Shown here piece after piece: positions 15,564 to 26,552 of a stretch of DNA of 64,000 nt. The number at the start of each line of letters is the position of its first letter. Position 1 is the stretch's first letter. The translations under genes were made by a program, and so were the position numbers. Source of the DNA: Choanephora cucurbitarum (taxonomy: Eukaryota; Mucoromycota; Mucoromycetes; Mucorales; Choanephoraceae); NCBI GenBank assembly GCA_025331435.1, contig JAIWNI010000004.1, forward strand, positions 1 through 64,000, in the 5' to 3' direction. The notes beneath the pieces are model-generated. The model was given only the letters and a program-made list of their open reading frames with translations, was not told the DNA's origin and ran no database searches.

Positions 15564-16678
15564 ATGTTCAAAGCAACATTTGGTGTACTCCAAAGACGTT
15601 TCTATCATCCTAGACTACACAAAAAGAATGTACTTATGTAAGAAAATCAAATTACCATCACATTGATAAGAGTATTGAGACCTATGTGCCCATAGCACAG
15701 GTGCATCCGCGGGTATTGGTGAAGCATGCGCTCGAGAATTTGCCAAAGAAGGATCAAACTTGGTAATAACATACATATATATTGGAAGAGAAATAGTTGT
15801 TTATCCCCTTTCAACTGAAGATTTTAGCTGCTCGACGTGCCGATAAACTAACTCGGTTAAAAGATGAACTTTTGGATAAACATAAAGACATTGAGATTCA
15901 AACGATTTCACTGGACGTGCGCAAAAAGAGTCATATTGATGATGCATTTTCAAAATTGGACAAAAAGGACGATATTGATGTCTTGGTCAACAATGCAGGT
16001 CTTGTCATTGGTCTGGATCATTTGATCGATGTCAGTGAAGAGGCATTTGATACCATGTTCGAAACCAACGTCAAAGGATTAGTCTATGTTACTCAAGCCG
16101 TCCTGCCAGGCATGAAAGCCAATGGCAAAGGGCATATCATCAACATTGGCTCAGTTGCTGGTAAAGAAAGTTATCCTGGTGGAAGCATCTATTGTGGTAA
16201 GATCTTTCGCAAATTGGATTTGAATTAGACTGATGAACAAAGTGAGACAGCCACAAAACATGCTGTAGATGCAATCACACGTTCTCTGTTGTTTGAATTG
16301 ATGGATACACCAATTCGTGTCAGCCAAATCTGCCCTGGCATGGTCAATACTGAATTCTCAACTGTTCGCTTTCATGGCGACAAAGAAAAAGCAGATAATG
16401 TCTACAAAGGTGTAGATCCTCTTGTGGGCCAAGATATTGGTAATGATCAATGATATAAAATGATACAGCAACTAAACCTATCACTTTGCTTTTTTTTTTA
16501 ATTTTTGTAGCTGAACTTGTCACATTCACTGCCTCAAGACCGGCTCATGTTAACATTTGTGATATGCTTGGTAGATGTAGCTTATATACAAGTAACAATG
16601 ATGGCCACTAACCTATATCTTGTAGTGTTCCCTACTGCACAAGCAGCTGCAACTACAGTGTATCGAAAACCTCAATAA
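15564..16678 (+). CDS. Short-chain dehydrogenase (YMR226C/YdfG-like)
   Basis: Six exons (15564-15637, 15696-15762, 15821-16196, 16251-16439, 16511-16570, 16626-16678) give 272 aa. The Rossmann motif TGASAGIG, the NNAG motif (DVLVNNAG), the catalytic Ser region (IINIGSVAG) and a late PGMVNTEF segment define a classical SDR. In the YxxxK position the spliced sequence reads SIYCATKHAVDA, giving catalytic Tyr and Lys. The C-terminal segment HVNICDMLVFPTAQA resembles yeast YMR226C, an NADP+-dependent 3-hydroxy acid (serine) dehydrogenase. The substrate is inferred. The gene converges on SCC3, with 68 bp between stops. Confidence 0.85.
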
Positions 16679-16746
16679 AGAGAAGATAACAAGTAGATTT
16701 ATTTATGTTGAAAGAAAAAAGAAGGAATGATAGGTATTTACATGAT

Positions 16747-19700
16747 TTAACGTCTTCTCTTGGGGTTGGATTCATCATCAATATCCATATCAACGTCTGT
16801 CAAAGTACGTTTGTTACCAGCTTGAGCATCTAATTCGATATCATCAAACACATGAGCTGCTGGTGTCTCCATATTAGCTGTTCGCTTAGTAGCATCTGTA
16901 AAACAAATCAAGTTAGAAAGAGAGCTATATGATAAGTTATAATGCGTTGTTATTTACCATATTTAAGACCCTTCTTTTTGAGCACTTGGTCGATGGATTG
17001 AACATATGCATTGTAATGTTCCCATTCCTTCTTATCGCTTTCTAGGGGCAAGCCGTTAGATCTCAAGACATCTTCTAAATGATAATGGCTACAGGTTTAC
17101 AACATTAGAACTAGTTTAGTGTCTATTGCATTCACTGAACTTACATCTTGGCAATATCGCGTGCTCGTGAGATGTCACTAGCAAAGGCATTCAATACCTT
17201 GAAGAACTTGAGCGCATTATCTCTATCTTCATCCTTGTTTCGTTGATATGCATCTGCAGCCTTTGTGATTGCAAAGGTAATACCATCCAGATGAATGCGT
17301 TCACAGATAACTTGAGCAGGTACCTTACGAGCAACATCTTCCTTGTCTGCATTTCGTAAAGAAGCTGCCTCGAGTTTAGCCAATCTGACAGTCTTCTCGA
17401 TGGATCGACTGGACTCAGCGACATGGGTATCAAAAGATGTTTTGAGGGCTTCCATATAAGCTCGGCAGATGCCATCAGCTACAACTTCGCCTGAAATCAA
17501 ATCTGTTTGGAATTCAACTACCAAGGCTTTAATCACATCATCTAAGACAGGCTCATTGTTGCCGTATTGACTGAGCAACGATACAGCATACTTCATATCA
17601 AGAACACCCATCAGCACACCACGAGCAAAACTTGAGAGCGACATAGAAAGCAATTCTTTGTGAGCTTCGAGTGCTTGTTTTGAGGGTTCATCGTCAACAT
17701 CAAAATCTTCTAGCAGTTGCTTGTACTTCTTCAGCTGTGCCTCAATGTAATCCCCACAGGCCTTTTGAAGGTCAGCAGGACAACGTGCCTTTAGACGAGC
17801 TAATCCAGCATTATCAAACAACTCGCTGGTAAACAACCAATAGATGTCAATTAAATAGCTCAAAGCAGTAGCACGCACTTCTTCTAATGGGCTAACATCA
17901 GTGGCTTTGATAAGTTCAGTAAATTTATCAAAGGTCCAATCACGACGACGCTCAATTACAGGAGCCACTTCAGTGGCATTAGCAGCAGACAGAGCATGAC
18001 ATTTCCACATCATATAGCGAGCAAGGATAGCCATAGCAGACAAACTGATATTCTTTTCTTCTTTGGAACCAAAAGCAGCACGGTCTACTAGAGCACCAAT
18101 ATGATCAATTACACTCATACTCATACCTTGAGCGTCATCCAAGGCCGATGTGGCATCAACAAAGTTCATCAAACGTTCTAAGCGAAGTAAACCCACAGAG
18201 ATCGAATGAATCAAGGCAGATGTGTAGTTGACTGTGACCAAATCTTTGCCACTACAGGCCTCTCTGACTTGTTGAACAACGGCTGTCTGAAGTTCATCCA
18301 TAAAGCTTCTGTTGACTTCCATCAGTTGAGTGTTGTTTACCACATGATTGAGTGATTCAGCACAATTCTTGAGAAGATCATTCAAGATGGCACCGAGATA
18401 GATACGGTTAAGTATCTCCAATAATTCATCATATTCCTTTTCGGCACGCAATTCAATGTACACCTGTAAGTTCATGAGGGAGGGGATAGTGACTAATTGT
18501 TGCATACGATGAGCATCATCAAAATGCTTTGTCAAAAGCTTAGGGAGAGTCTGAACTAAGTGGCGAGATACTTCGTTCTTGCATTCTTCAAAGAAAGAAG
18601 CTTCTAATTTGCGCTTGTCCTTTGTACCTTCGGGAACATTTTTATCTAAACCCTTGGAAACAGCTGTATTGAGGCAGGCAACAAACACATGGATTAAAAC
18701 AGTCTCTTGTTCATCGTCCAATCGATAACAGTCTTCAATGGTACTGCCTGTATCCATTTGATCGATTTCTTGAAGGGATTTGGAATGATCTCTACCAAGA
18801 TAGTCAGACATGGCTTGATAATCTTGAAGTTCGGGCAATTGCTCCCAAAGAGCATCTACAATGTTGGCAATAATCGATCTACGCTTCTCTGACAACTGGC
18901 TAGTCAAGTTCTCAAGATCCAAGTGCATAGCGTTGTCGTCCTTAGCCTTTTGCGATTCCAAAAGTGCGGCTGTCTGCTCAACTAAAAAGAGGGCTAATCC
19001 CTTATAAGTTACCCAAGACTTGTTGATGGTTACATTGTTTCTACGGCCACCAGATAAGGCACGAGTTGTTGTCTGCAAAAGAGGTGAAATGACATTGGTA
19101 TCAAGCATGGCCTTAACGAAGGGAGCGGCAGATTTACGAACACGAGCAGCATCAGAAGCAACCATGCTAGAAAGATGGCTACGGCCTGTTTCACTGAGTA
19201 TATTGATGTTTTGCTTAAACAATTGGCTACATAATTGAATAGCATAAACACGAACGGATACATCAATATCAAACAAAGCCATTTCTTCAATACGGGATTT
19301 AAATCGATTGATAAAGACAGAGAGTTTGGTAGCTACATTTTCTATCTTGTACAGCTTGGAGATTGACTTCAATGTCTCAGAACGTACACTGGCACTGGGA
19401 TCATTAAGGGACCAACCAAAATAGCGGAGATAAGCATTATCGACAAAAAAGCTCTGAAAGTTTTGCATCCAAACGCAAAGCTCTCTAATACACTCAGTAC
19501 GAATCACAGATTCAACATCACGTGAGCGATGAATGAAAATGCCTTCAAAGAATTCCTTGAGGTATTCTTCAAGATCTTTACATCGAGATTGAATGGCTAC
19601 GTAGTTTTGTTGTAAGAGATTAACATTCTTGGTCTGACTTTTCTTTTTCTTTTCAGCATTCATCTGACGACTGGCTACAGACAGATTATTGCGTTCCTTT

Positions 19701-20820
19701 TCTCCAATGACACACAACTGACCGATAATCTTCAATCCAACAAGTGTAGCTGTATGACGGAAGGGACGATAGACAGAACTACGCCATAAGACTATTAGTT
19801 ATTGGGCCTAACCTCTTTTGCGTACATATATATTACCTTGACATGGTAGTCAACCAGTTTTGCAATGTCTCAATCAAGACGCCATCATAGATAGCATTAT
19901 GCTGGCATTGTTCAATCAATTCTTCAAAAAACAATAACAAGTTACGTTTGAGAGTACGATGCTCTTTTGATTTAGAGATGATGGGATAATCTGCATGAGG
20001 AAGCTATTATCATAGTTCAGTGGAATCTCAACAGAAACTCTAATAGAATATCCAGCTTTACCTTAGCTAATTCTTCCTGCAATTCTTGAAGTGCGTTTAA
20101 TGAGCCATCTTCTTGATCCAAAGCATCATCCGTTACAGCCATAGAGCAACCAGCACTCTATAATAGATTTCGTATGCTTTAGTTCGTAAGAGAGGAATGG
20201 TTTAATCTGTTGAACTTACGCGAATTACAAAATTAATTAGGCTCTTGAGAGCATTGCGTTGATTAGTTTGATAGTCTTGGGCCCATTCTGTCACAATATC
20301 ATCAATACTGGTCTCAGGCAACATGGCTCTATCTTTTGTACATACTAAATGTTAATGAAAGAAGGATAAATGAACTTTGTCATTTACCAAACAAGCTGTC
20401 TTGAGTTACTAATGTGTCGCTGATTTGCTCCAATAGTTGACTGTTTGAACTGAGCACAACATTAGCAGCTACTTTCTTGCCTTTGCCTCTTCTGTTAGCT
20501 GTCTTTTTGTTTTTAGTTGGCAATTCGTCTTCACTGTCTGAATCAGATTCGAGTTCGTCTTCATCGCTTGATTCGTCATTCTCAACAATCCTCTTTCTAT
20601 TCGCAGCTAAGAAAAACAATGAGAAACGAATTGCATGTCCTAGTCAAATGTTACTTTACCTGTCTTCTGCTTCGTGAACATATCAGCCACTGTTCTGTTG
20701 CGAAGAGGTCTTTGTGAAGAAGAAGGCTCAGCCTATATACGTATATTAACTCTTAAAAGATAGTCTTAAGATGCCAAAAGAATGTGTACATACGACAGAG
20801 GTCTTCTTAGGTCGTGTCAT
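16747..20820 (-). CDS. SCC3: Cohesin subunit SCC3/STAG
   Basis: The start at 20820 (MTRPKKTSV) is followed by small exons (20820-20794, 20732-20660, 20606-20388 and others), then one very long exon from about 19735 to 17141. The product is roughly 1150 aa. An acidic/basic N-terminal tail precedes HEAT-like repeats. The stromalin conserved domain is plain: FEGIFIHRSRDVESVIRTEC, YLRYFGWSLNDPSASVR, ETLKSISKLY. The protein ends in a basic stretch, NPKRRR. SCC3/STAG binds the kleisin and DNA in the cohesin ring and is required for sister-chromatid cohesion. The exon map of the middle part was followed only partly. Confidence 0.93.
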
Positions 20821-21539
20821 ATTCTGTCTTTTAATGTTAAAAAAGAAGAGAGAGAGGGGAAGAAAGATGATTGAAAAACGCGTCAAATAAAATATGTTTG
20901 GATTTGGCGGATTTTATTTATTTTTTTGGACGCGCGCGTTCTTCTACTTTGTTTATGAGAATTTGACTGCAAATGATGCACTTTAACAACTGTAATTTTA
21001 TCTCCAAGTAAATCGAAATAAGTTCTTAAGACTGTTTGTGTGAGCAATGAACTTCCAAACGAGTTCACTAGAACATCTGAACCCGAAAGATCTATAACAA
21101 GCTTTGTCTTTTAGACGATCGAGTCCTCTTGAAATGAGAGAAGCCAACTTGAAACAATAACCAAACCCAAAACTGTCTTTACTCAAGTAACCAATATATA
21201 TATATTGCTGCAAATATAAGTATTTGATCAGCCACCTCTTATAACTTGTTCTGTACAAATATATAAAATATGCAACTTTATAAGCGCAAGTATTTTATTC
21301 CAGTAAATTTCATTAAATGAATACCTGAAGAGCCGTTGTCTTCATTGAAAGGGGCAACTGTTCAATTGCGTAAAGACTCTTTCGTTTAAGCTTATATAAG
21401 TTCACTTTTGAAAGAGCATTATCTTAACATTATTCACTCTAGAAGGACATCATCATTTGCATAAATCATTCCGGACCGGACAGTCACGTGAATAAATAAT
21501 AAGGAATCTGTTAAACCGGCCATTTTTCAAAAAATGTGA
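20821..21539. promoter_or_regulatory. SCC3 upstream region with MCB and E2F-like words
   Basis: No gene is seen. Within 120 bp of the SCC3 start are ACGCGT (20878-20883), TTTGGCGG (20903-20910, a textbook E2F/DP word) and the palindrome ACGCGCGCGT (20930-20939). Such words mark G1/S-regulated genes in yeasts and animals, and cohesin genes are commonly in that class. Function here is inferred. The rest of the stretch is AT-rich and leads to the tRNA gene. Confidence 0.5.
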
Positions 21540-21622
21540 GCAGATTTGGCCGAGTTGGTCTAAGGCGCCGCACTCAAGTTGCGGTCTCGCAAGAGGCGTG
21601 AGTTCGAATCTCACAGTCTGCA
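21540..21622 (+). tRNA. tRNA-Leu (anticodon CAA)
   Basis: The acceptor stem GCAGATT pairs with AGTCTGC. The A box (TGGCCGAGTTGG) and B box (GTTCGAATC) are present. The anticodon arm CCGCA-CTCAAGT-TGCGG gives anticodon CAA. There is a long variable arm, as expected for type II tRNA-Leu. No intron; discriminator A, followed by a run of T that would stop Pol III. It reads UUG codons. Confidence 0.96.
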
Positions 21623-21720
21623 TTTTTCTTTTTGTTGAAGATTTAGTGAGACGTTTCTGTTATGTTGTTGCAGGACAAAGGATAGTTTTTGCAGTTGTTA
21701 CAGGACAAAGTATAGTTTTG

Positions 21721-22937
21721 CGGTAACTTGAGAAAAGATCAAAGAGAAATAACAGGGCAATCAGGCAGCAAGGTTATAAGTAATGAGCACCACGTTGTTT
21801 AGGTAACGAACCGTAAAGTAAGATAAGATAGAAAGAATAAAGTAAAGAAGAGATGTAATAAAAGAATACAATGATCTGTAATAAGTATCAAGGGAACTAA
21901 TAAACAATAAGAGGATTTAGGTAGTGAATATATGTCAAACTACAACCAAGTGTAAGGTAAATAAGATAGATATAAGTTAAGTTTATTGATAAGAAATGTT
22001 AAGAGTTTATATACTATTCTAAAAGAAGTCATGTTGGACTTGCAAACTAATAATTTAAACAGTCAAGTTAATGACTCATCATGTATGGATTATTAATACA
22101 TGTCTAAAAGTTCTATTCATTATGATATGGAAAGTCAGAGAAGGATTCAAATAAAGTTGTTGTGTAATAAGAGATCAAGAGGAGCTGTCAAATGAGTTGA
22201 ATACCAATTAGGAAATACAGAGTTGGATTCAAAGCAGCGAAAAGAAGTCAGAAAATAATTGAGTACTAGGAAAATTCCTGTGCGTAACACAGTAACTTGT
22301 AAAAGAGAATCAAAGAGATATAACGGAGCAGTCAGGCAGCAAGGTTATATGTAATGAGCACCACGTTGTTTAGGTAACGAACCGTAAAGTAAGGTAAGAT
22401 AAAAGAGTAAAGAAATATAAAGAAGAGATGTAATAAGAAAATACAATGATCTGTAATAAGTATCAAGGGAACTAATCAAATAAGTGGATTTAGGTAGTGA
22501 ATATATGTTAAACTACAACCAAGTGTAAAGTAAATAAGAGAGATATAAGTTAAGTTTATTGATAAGAAATGTTAAAGAGTTTATATACTATTCTAAAAGA
22601 AGTCATGTTGGACTTGTAAACTAATCATTTAAGGAGCCATGTGCAAATCACAGTAGTCGCTCGATTTAAGAGTGTTTGATTTAAAAGTATGCTCAATATA
22701 AGAGTGTATTTCTCAAGAATATGCACACTCTTAAATAAAGCGACTATTGTACTCATACATGCCCAAAACTTCTAATCATTGTGAGCAGAAAGTCAGAAGA
22801 GGATTCTAATAATTTTTCGCGTAATTGGGAATCAAGAAGAGCTGTCAAATGGACCAGATACGAAATAGGAAATGCATATTTGAGTTCAGAGCAGAGAATA
22901 GAGCATTGGGAAGAATCCTATGCGTAACACTACTATC
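21721..22937. repeat. Tandem segmental duplication (two units of about 0.57 kb)
   Basis: The unit at about 21721-22289 is repeated at about 22290-22937. Shared blocks occur in the same order: CAGGCAGCAAGGTTATA, GAGCACCACGTTGTTTAGG, TACAATGATCTGTAATAAG, TATACTATTCTAAAAGAAG and AGCTGTCAAATG. The copies differ by scattered substitutions and small indels, so the duplication is not very recent. Unit 2 carries a MITE that unit 1 lacks. No coding function is visible. Confidence 0.85.
22651..22749. mobile_element. Pogo/Tc1-like MITE, copy 2 (99 bp)
   Basis: It has the same ends as copy 1 (CAGTAGTCGCTC...; ...CGACTATTG followed by TA) but without the internal duplication. It lies inside the second unit of the local tandem duplication. 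The matching place in the first unit is empty, which shows that this is an insertion. Confidence 0.8.
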
Positions 22938-24237
22938 TTAAATAATTGGTAGAAAAAAATTGAAGGAAGAGAGCATTTGCAACAAGCCTTTCATAAGTAA
23001 TGGGATTGAAGAAGACGTACTATCAAGTAAAATGAAAAGTAGTTTGACGATACAACAATGAAGAATTTTGTCAATTGTGCAATAATGGTAGTATCAACAT
23101 TTACACAAGTTGCACCTCCAACTTTTATATCAAATGAATTTGTGTTTCTAATCTCCTGAATCAACACAAGAAAGTTGTGCCTTAAACGCACTTGAGTAAA
23201 TTTGCAATCAACAAGCGCTTGGATTTAATGTGCAAGTTTAATTGGTGTTTCATAAAAGGCAATTATTGGCTCAAGTTAAGGAATCCTTTACTTGGTCAGT
23301 TTTACATCAAGTAATACAAATCAATTTAAATGATCAACTGTTTTTCGAAGAAAAAGAAACCGACGATTTCTCAGGAGTTGCTAGAAAAGATAAAGATAGC
23401 AATTTCAATGGTTCTGTGCAAGCCTTATCTAGCTTGAGCCTTTTGAAATCCCTATGATTTGCTTGGCTTTAAAGAGAAAAATGCAGAGCTAAAAGGCCAA
23501 GAAGTTCCTGCTGATGAGCTTGAAAATGTTACTTATTTTAAGATCGAGTACCAAAAAAAGCTTAATTAAGCTTGCGTTATTCAAAATAAGCTTTTCAGTA
23601 GAAATGTTTTGCTTTCATAAATTGATCTCAGTATACTTAAAGATAACTAAAGCAAAAGGCCCTCCTAGGCGATGAAGCTGTTAATTGAAAGAACTTGAAC
23701 ATGAGGCAGTTTTGCTTTAAAAAGCCAAGAAATTTAGGAAATCAAATTGGTTCTTAAGATGAGATTTAAAAGGAAAGTTTCTTGCTCATTGTGCCAAAAG
23801 TTTAAATGATGAATGGAACATCAAGAATGAGTTTAAACCAAAATCAAACTAGATTACACTCAGGCCCTGTTAGGCTATTAGCTATACTCAGCACTTTAAT
23901 ACTAGATCTTTTATTGGTGTAGAGGGTGTTTACTTCTTATGCTTTCTTCGTATTATTACTTACATTAGATGTTCTTTCCGGAAATGACTCTTTCCGAATA
24001 GTTACAACAAATCATGTATCTTGATGTCTAATTTAAAATAAAAGCCCGATGGTACAACTCCATGGCTAGATGCGCTATTCAGAACGAAAAAAAAAAAAGC
24101 TAGTGAACTCTATAAAAAAAACATCAGCTCACACCTTTTTTTCCCTTTTTCTCTCTCTTTTTCTCTCTCTCGTCTTACCCCCCTATCTTCTCTCTTTCCT
24201 TTTTTTTTTCTGTGACCGAGAAAAAAAACACAAGATC

Positions 24238-25812
24238 ATGCCACCTAATACAATTTCCTCTGACGGTCTGCTGTCACCCTCCACGCGTTTTATTTCAGAA
24301 CAAGACTTTCAGGAACACATCAAACAGGGCGATGCTGTGTTCATTTTTGATGGAAAAGTATACAAGGTGAACAACTTTATAGCAAAACATCCAGGTGGTA
24401 TAGCAGTCATGAAATCTGCACTTGGCAGAGATGTCACTGATGAAATCAAGGTCATGCATCCACCCAAAGTTTACGAGAAGATGATCAACCTGTATTATAT
24501 TGGTGATTATTTGCCAAATATAGCAAAACCTGTCTCTAAAACAGCAAAGGAGGGCTTGACAGAACAAAAAGAAAATTCAGCAAAAGAACAGGAATTGTAT
24601 ACAGCTACCTGGCAAGGAGGTCTTTCGGTAAAAGCGTATGAAGATACCTTAAACAGCATATACAACCATCATCAAGGGGATCTGGATCATTACACAAAAA
24701 TTCAGGAACATCTAGACAATGAAAAAGTAAGAAAAGCTTATCGCCAATTAGAAATGGATCTGAAAGCCCGCGGCCTATTTAAATGCAACAAGTGGAACTA
24801 TGCTAAGGAGTGTAGCCGATACCTTCTCTTGTTTTCTACCTCACTCTGGTTCACACTCAAGGGAACAGAGACATGGCATTATATGATGGGTGCTGTCTTT
24901 ATGGGGATGTTTTGGCACCAACTTGTATTTACTGCTCATGATGCTGGCCATAATGAAATTACAGGAAAGGTAGAAACGGATCATCTCATTGGTGTTTTGA
25001 TAGCCAATTTTATTGGTGGGCTTAGCATTGGCTGGTGGAAAGATAACCATAATGTTCATCATGTTGTAACAAATCACCTAGAGCACGATCCAGATGTTCA
25101 GCATTTGCCTTTCTTGGCGATCAGTACTAGATTCTTTCAGAACCTTTACTCGACTTACTACCAAAAGATCTTACCCTTCGATAGTGTTGCTCGCTTTTTT
25201 ATCCAATACCAACATTACCTATATTACCTGATTGTATCCTTTGGTCGATTTAACCTGCATCGTCTCTCTTTCGTCTACCTGTTAACAGCCAAGGATGTTC
25301 GAAGTCGAAAACTGGAGTTGATTGGTATTTGCTGTTTTTTTGTGTGGTTTGGTACACTAGTATCGACAATGCCCAGTTGGTCTATTCGTATTGGTTATAT
25401 TCTTTTATCCTACATGACAACCTTTCCTTTACATGTTCAAATCACACTTTCACACTTCGGTATGTCTACTGAAGATAGAGGGTCTCAAGAGCCTTTTGCT
25501 ACCAAGATGTTACGTACAACAATGGATGTTGACTGTCCTGAATGGCTTGACTGGTTCCATGGTGGATTGCAATACCAAGCTGTTCATCATCTCTTTCCAC
25601 GTATACCTCGTCATAATCTTCGAAAGTGTGTTCCTTACGTCAAGGAGTTTTGTGATGAAGTCGGTTTGCATTATTACTGTTATAACTTCTCAACTGGAAA
25701 TGGTGTTGTTTTGGGTACTCTCAAATCGGTAGCCGACCAAGTCAAGTTCATGAATCGGGTAGCCAAGAAGAACGCTGATATCTGGGCAGGCGAAAAAAAC
25801 CATTCACATTAG
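24238..25812 (+). CDS. Cytochrome b5-fused front-end desaturase (delta-8 sphingolipid type likely)
   Basis: An intronless 524-aa protein. The ATG at 24238 was chosen because the upstream in-frame stretch is a low-complexity Ser/Phe/Leu pyrimidine leader. An N-terminal cytochrome b5 domain has its haem motif HPGG near residue 51. The membrane desaturase domain has His boxes HDAGH (about residue 232), HNVHH (about 271) and QAVHH (about 448). The Gln in the third box is diagnostic of front-end desaturases. The segment HFGMSTEDRGSQEPFATKML with MDVDCPEWLDWFHGGLQ resembles fungal delta-8 sphingolipid desaturases more than the Mucorales delta-6 enzymes that make gamma-linolenic acid. The exact regiospecificity is inferred. 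It would sit in the ER membrane and use NADH-b5 reductase. Confidence 0.88.
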   Translation: MPPNTISSDGLLSPSTRFISEQDFQEHIKQGDAVFIFDGKVYKVNNFIAKHPGGIAVMKSALGRDVTDEIKVMHPPKVYEKMINLYYIGDYLPNIAKPVSKTAKEGLTEQKENSAKEQELYTATWQGGLSVKAYEDTLNSIYNHHQGDLDHYTKIQEHLDNEKVRKAYRQLEMDLKARGLFKCNKWNYAKECSRYLLLFSTSLWFTLKGTETWHYMMGAVFMGMFWHQLVFTAHDAGHNEITGKVETDHLIGVLIANFIGGLSIGWWKDNHNVHHVVTNHLEHDPDVQHLPFLAISTRFFQNLYSTYYQKILPFDSVARFFIQYQHYLYYLIVSFGRFNLHRLSFVYLLTAKDVRSRKLELIGICCFFVWFGTLVSTMPSWSIRIGYILLSYMTTFPLHVQITLSHFGMSTEDRGSQEPFATKMLRTTMDVDCPEWLDWFHGGLQYQAVHHLFPRIPRHNLRKCVPYVKEFCDEVGLHYYCYNFSTGNGVVLGTLKSVADQVKFMNRVAKKNADIWAGEKNHSH

Positions 25813-26394
25813 ATCTGTCAATTCCTTTATGTATATACATATGTTTGTATCTGCATTGCCATACACATATGCATGTTTGTACTTGAATGTACTATATGTA
25901 TGTGCATGTGTGCTTGTAAATAGAGTCCCAAAAATAAAAGATGGTAAATCAAATGTGGTTCCATGTTTGATCCCCCTTTTTTTTTCTATGCACATTTTTT
26001 TTGTATTTGATCTCTATTGGATTATGAGATACGAAGGTTATTTAATGAACAGAGAGAGAGAGAGAGAAAGAAGAATAGTATATGCACAATATCCAGAAAC
26101 AAGTGCTAGTAAAAAGGAATACTGATATCATTTGCTTACCTATTCTTTTTTTTTACCAGTGGTGGTCTTTCACTTCTAAAAAGCTTTTTAATTGAGATGT
26201 CATAAGCGATTGCAGGGCCTATCAAAACAATCCTAAATGCGAAATGAAGCAAATGAAAAGTAAGGACAATGGTCAAATAGCGTCGAGTATAGCGACAACT
26301 ATGAACCTCAGAGAAGGCAATAATGATCCATAGCACAACAAATTGTCTCTCATTCTACCGCGTCTTTTAAGCTCAGTCACGCGTATTTTTTTTT
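25813..26394. other. Intergenic, left flank of the MULE
   Basis: The desaturase 3' region includes a GA microsatellite near 26050-26068. No gene is supported. The last bases (ACGCGT at 26379-26384, then a T9 run to 26394) are the pre-insertion promoter of the gene that now begins at 30277. Confidence 0.5.
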
Positions 26395-26490
26395 GACTAA
26401 AGTTCCGCGCACCAAGGTTTCGCACCAAGGTTTTGTCAAATGCCTACGTAGGCATTTGAACAGCCAATAATATTTGAGCATTTTTGGTGC
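26395..26490 (+). repeat. Left terminal inverted repeat of the MULE
   Basis: It begins GACTAAAGTTCCGCGC, contains ACCAAGGTT twice, and holds a perfect 24-bp palindrome centred on CTACGTAG. It is identical to the reverse complement of the right repeat. Confidence 0.92.
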
Positions 26491-26552
26491 CTGAAGTTTT
26501 TTTTTTTGCTTTTTCGAATTAAACCTTTTTTTCTTTCTGTTATTTTTCTATT

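Larger units (their letters stand above)
21623..24237. other. Gene-poor repeat region
   Basis: No intact gene is supported over 2.6 kb. Just after the tRNA is a short tandem repeat of about 29 bp (two units around TTACAGGACAAAG, 21665-21715). The tandem duplication and MITE copy 2 (listed separately) fill the next 1.2 kb. A 71-codon open frame at 23242-23457 with nearby in-frame fragments looks like degraded coding sequence, but I cannot name it. The last 120 bp before the desaturase are strongly pyrimidine-rich. Confidence 0.5.

Noticed and set aside
23242..23457. 71-codon frame in the repeat region
   Set aside because: There is no recognised domain, no convincing splice partners, and stops follow quickly; treated as degraded sequence.
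21623..24237. CRISPR array or satellite repeat
   Set aside because: The repeats are two long diverged units plus a MITE, not short regular repeats with unique spacers; the genome is eukaryotic.
25829..26125. 98-codon frame after the desaturase
   Set aside because: It is driven by TATG/CATA-type low-complexity sequence and a GA microsatellite in the 3' region.
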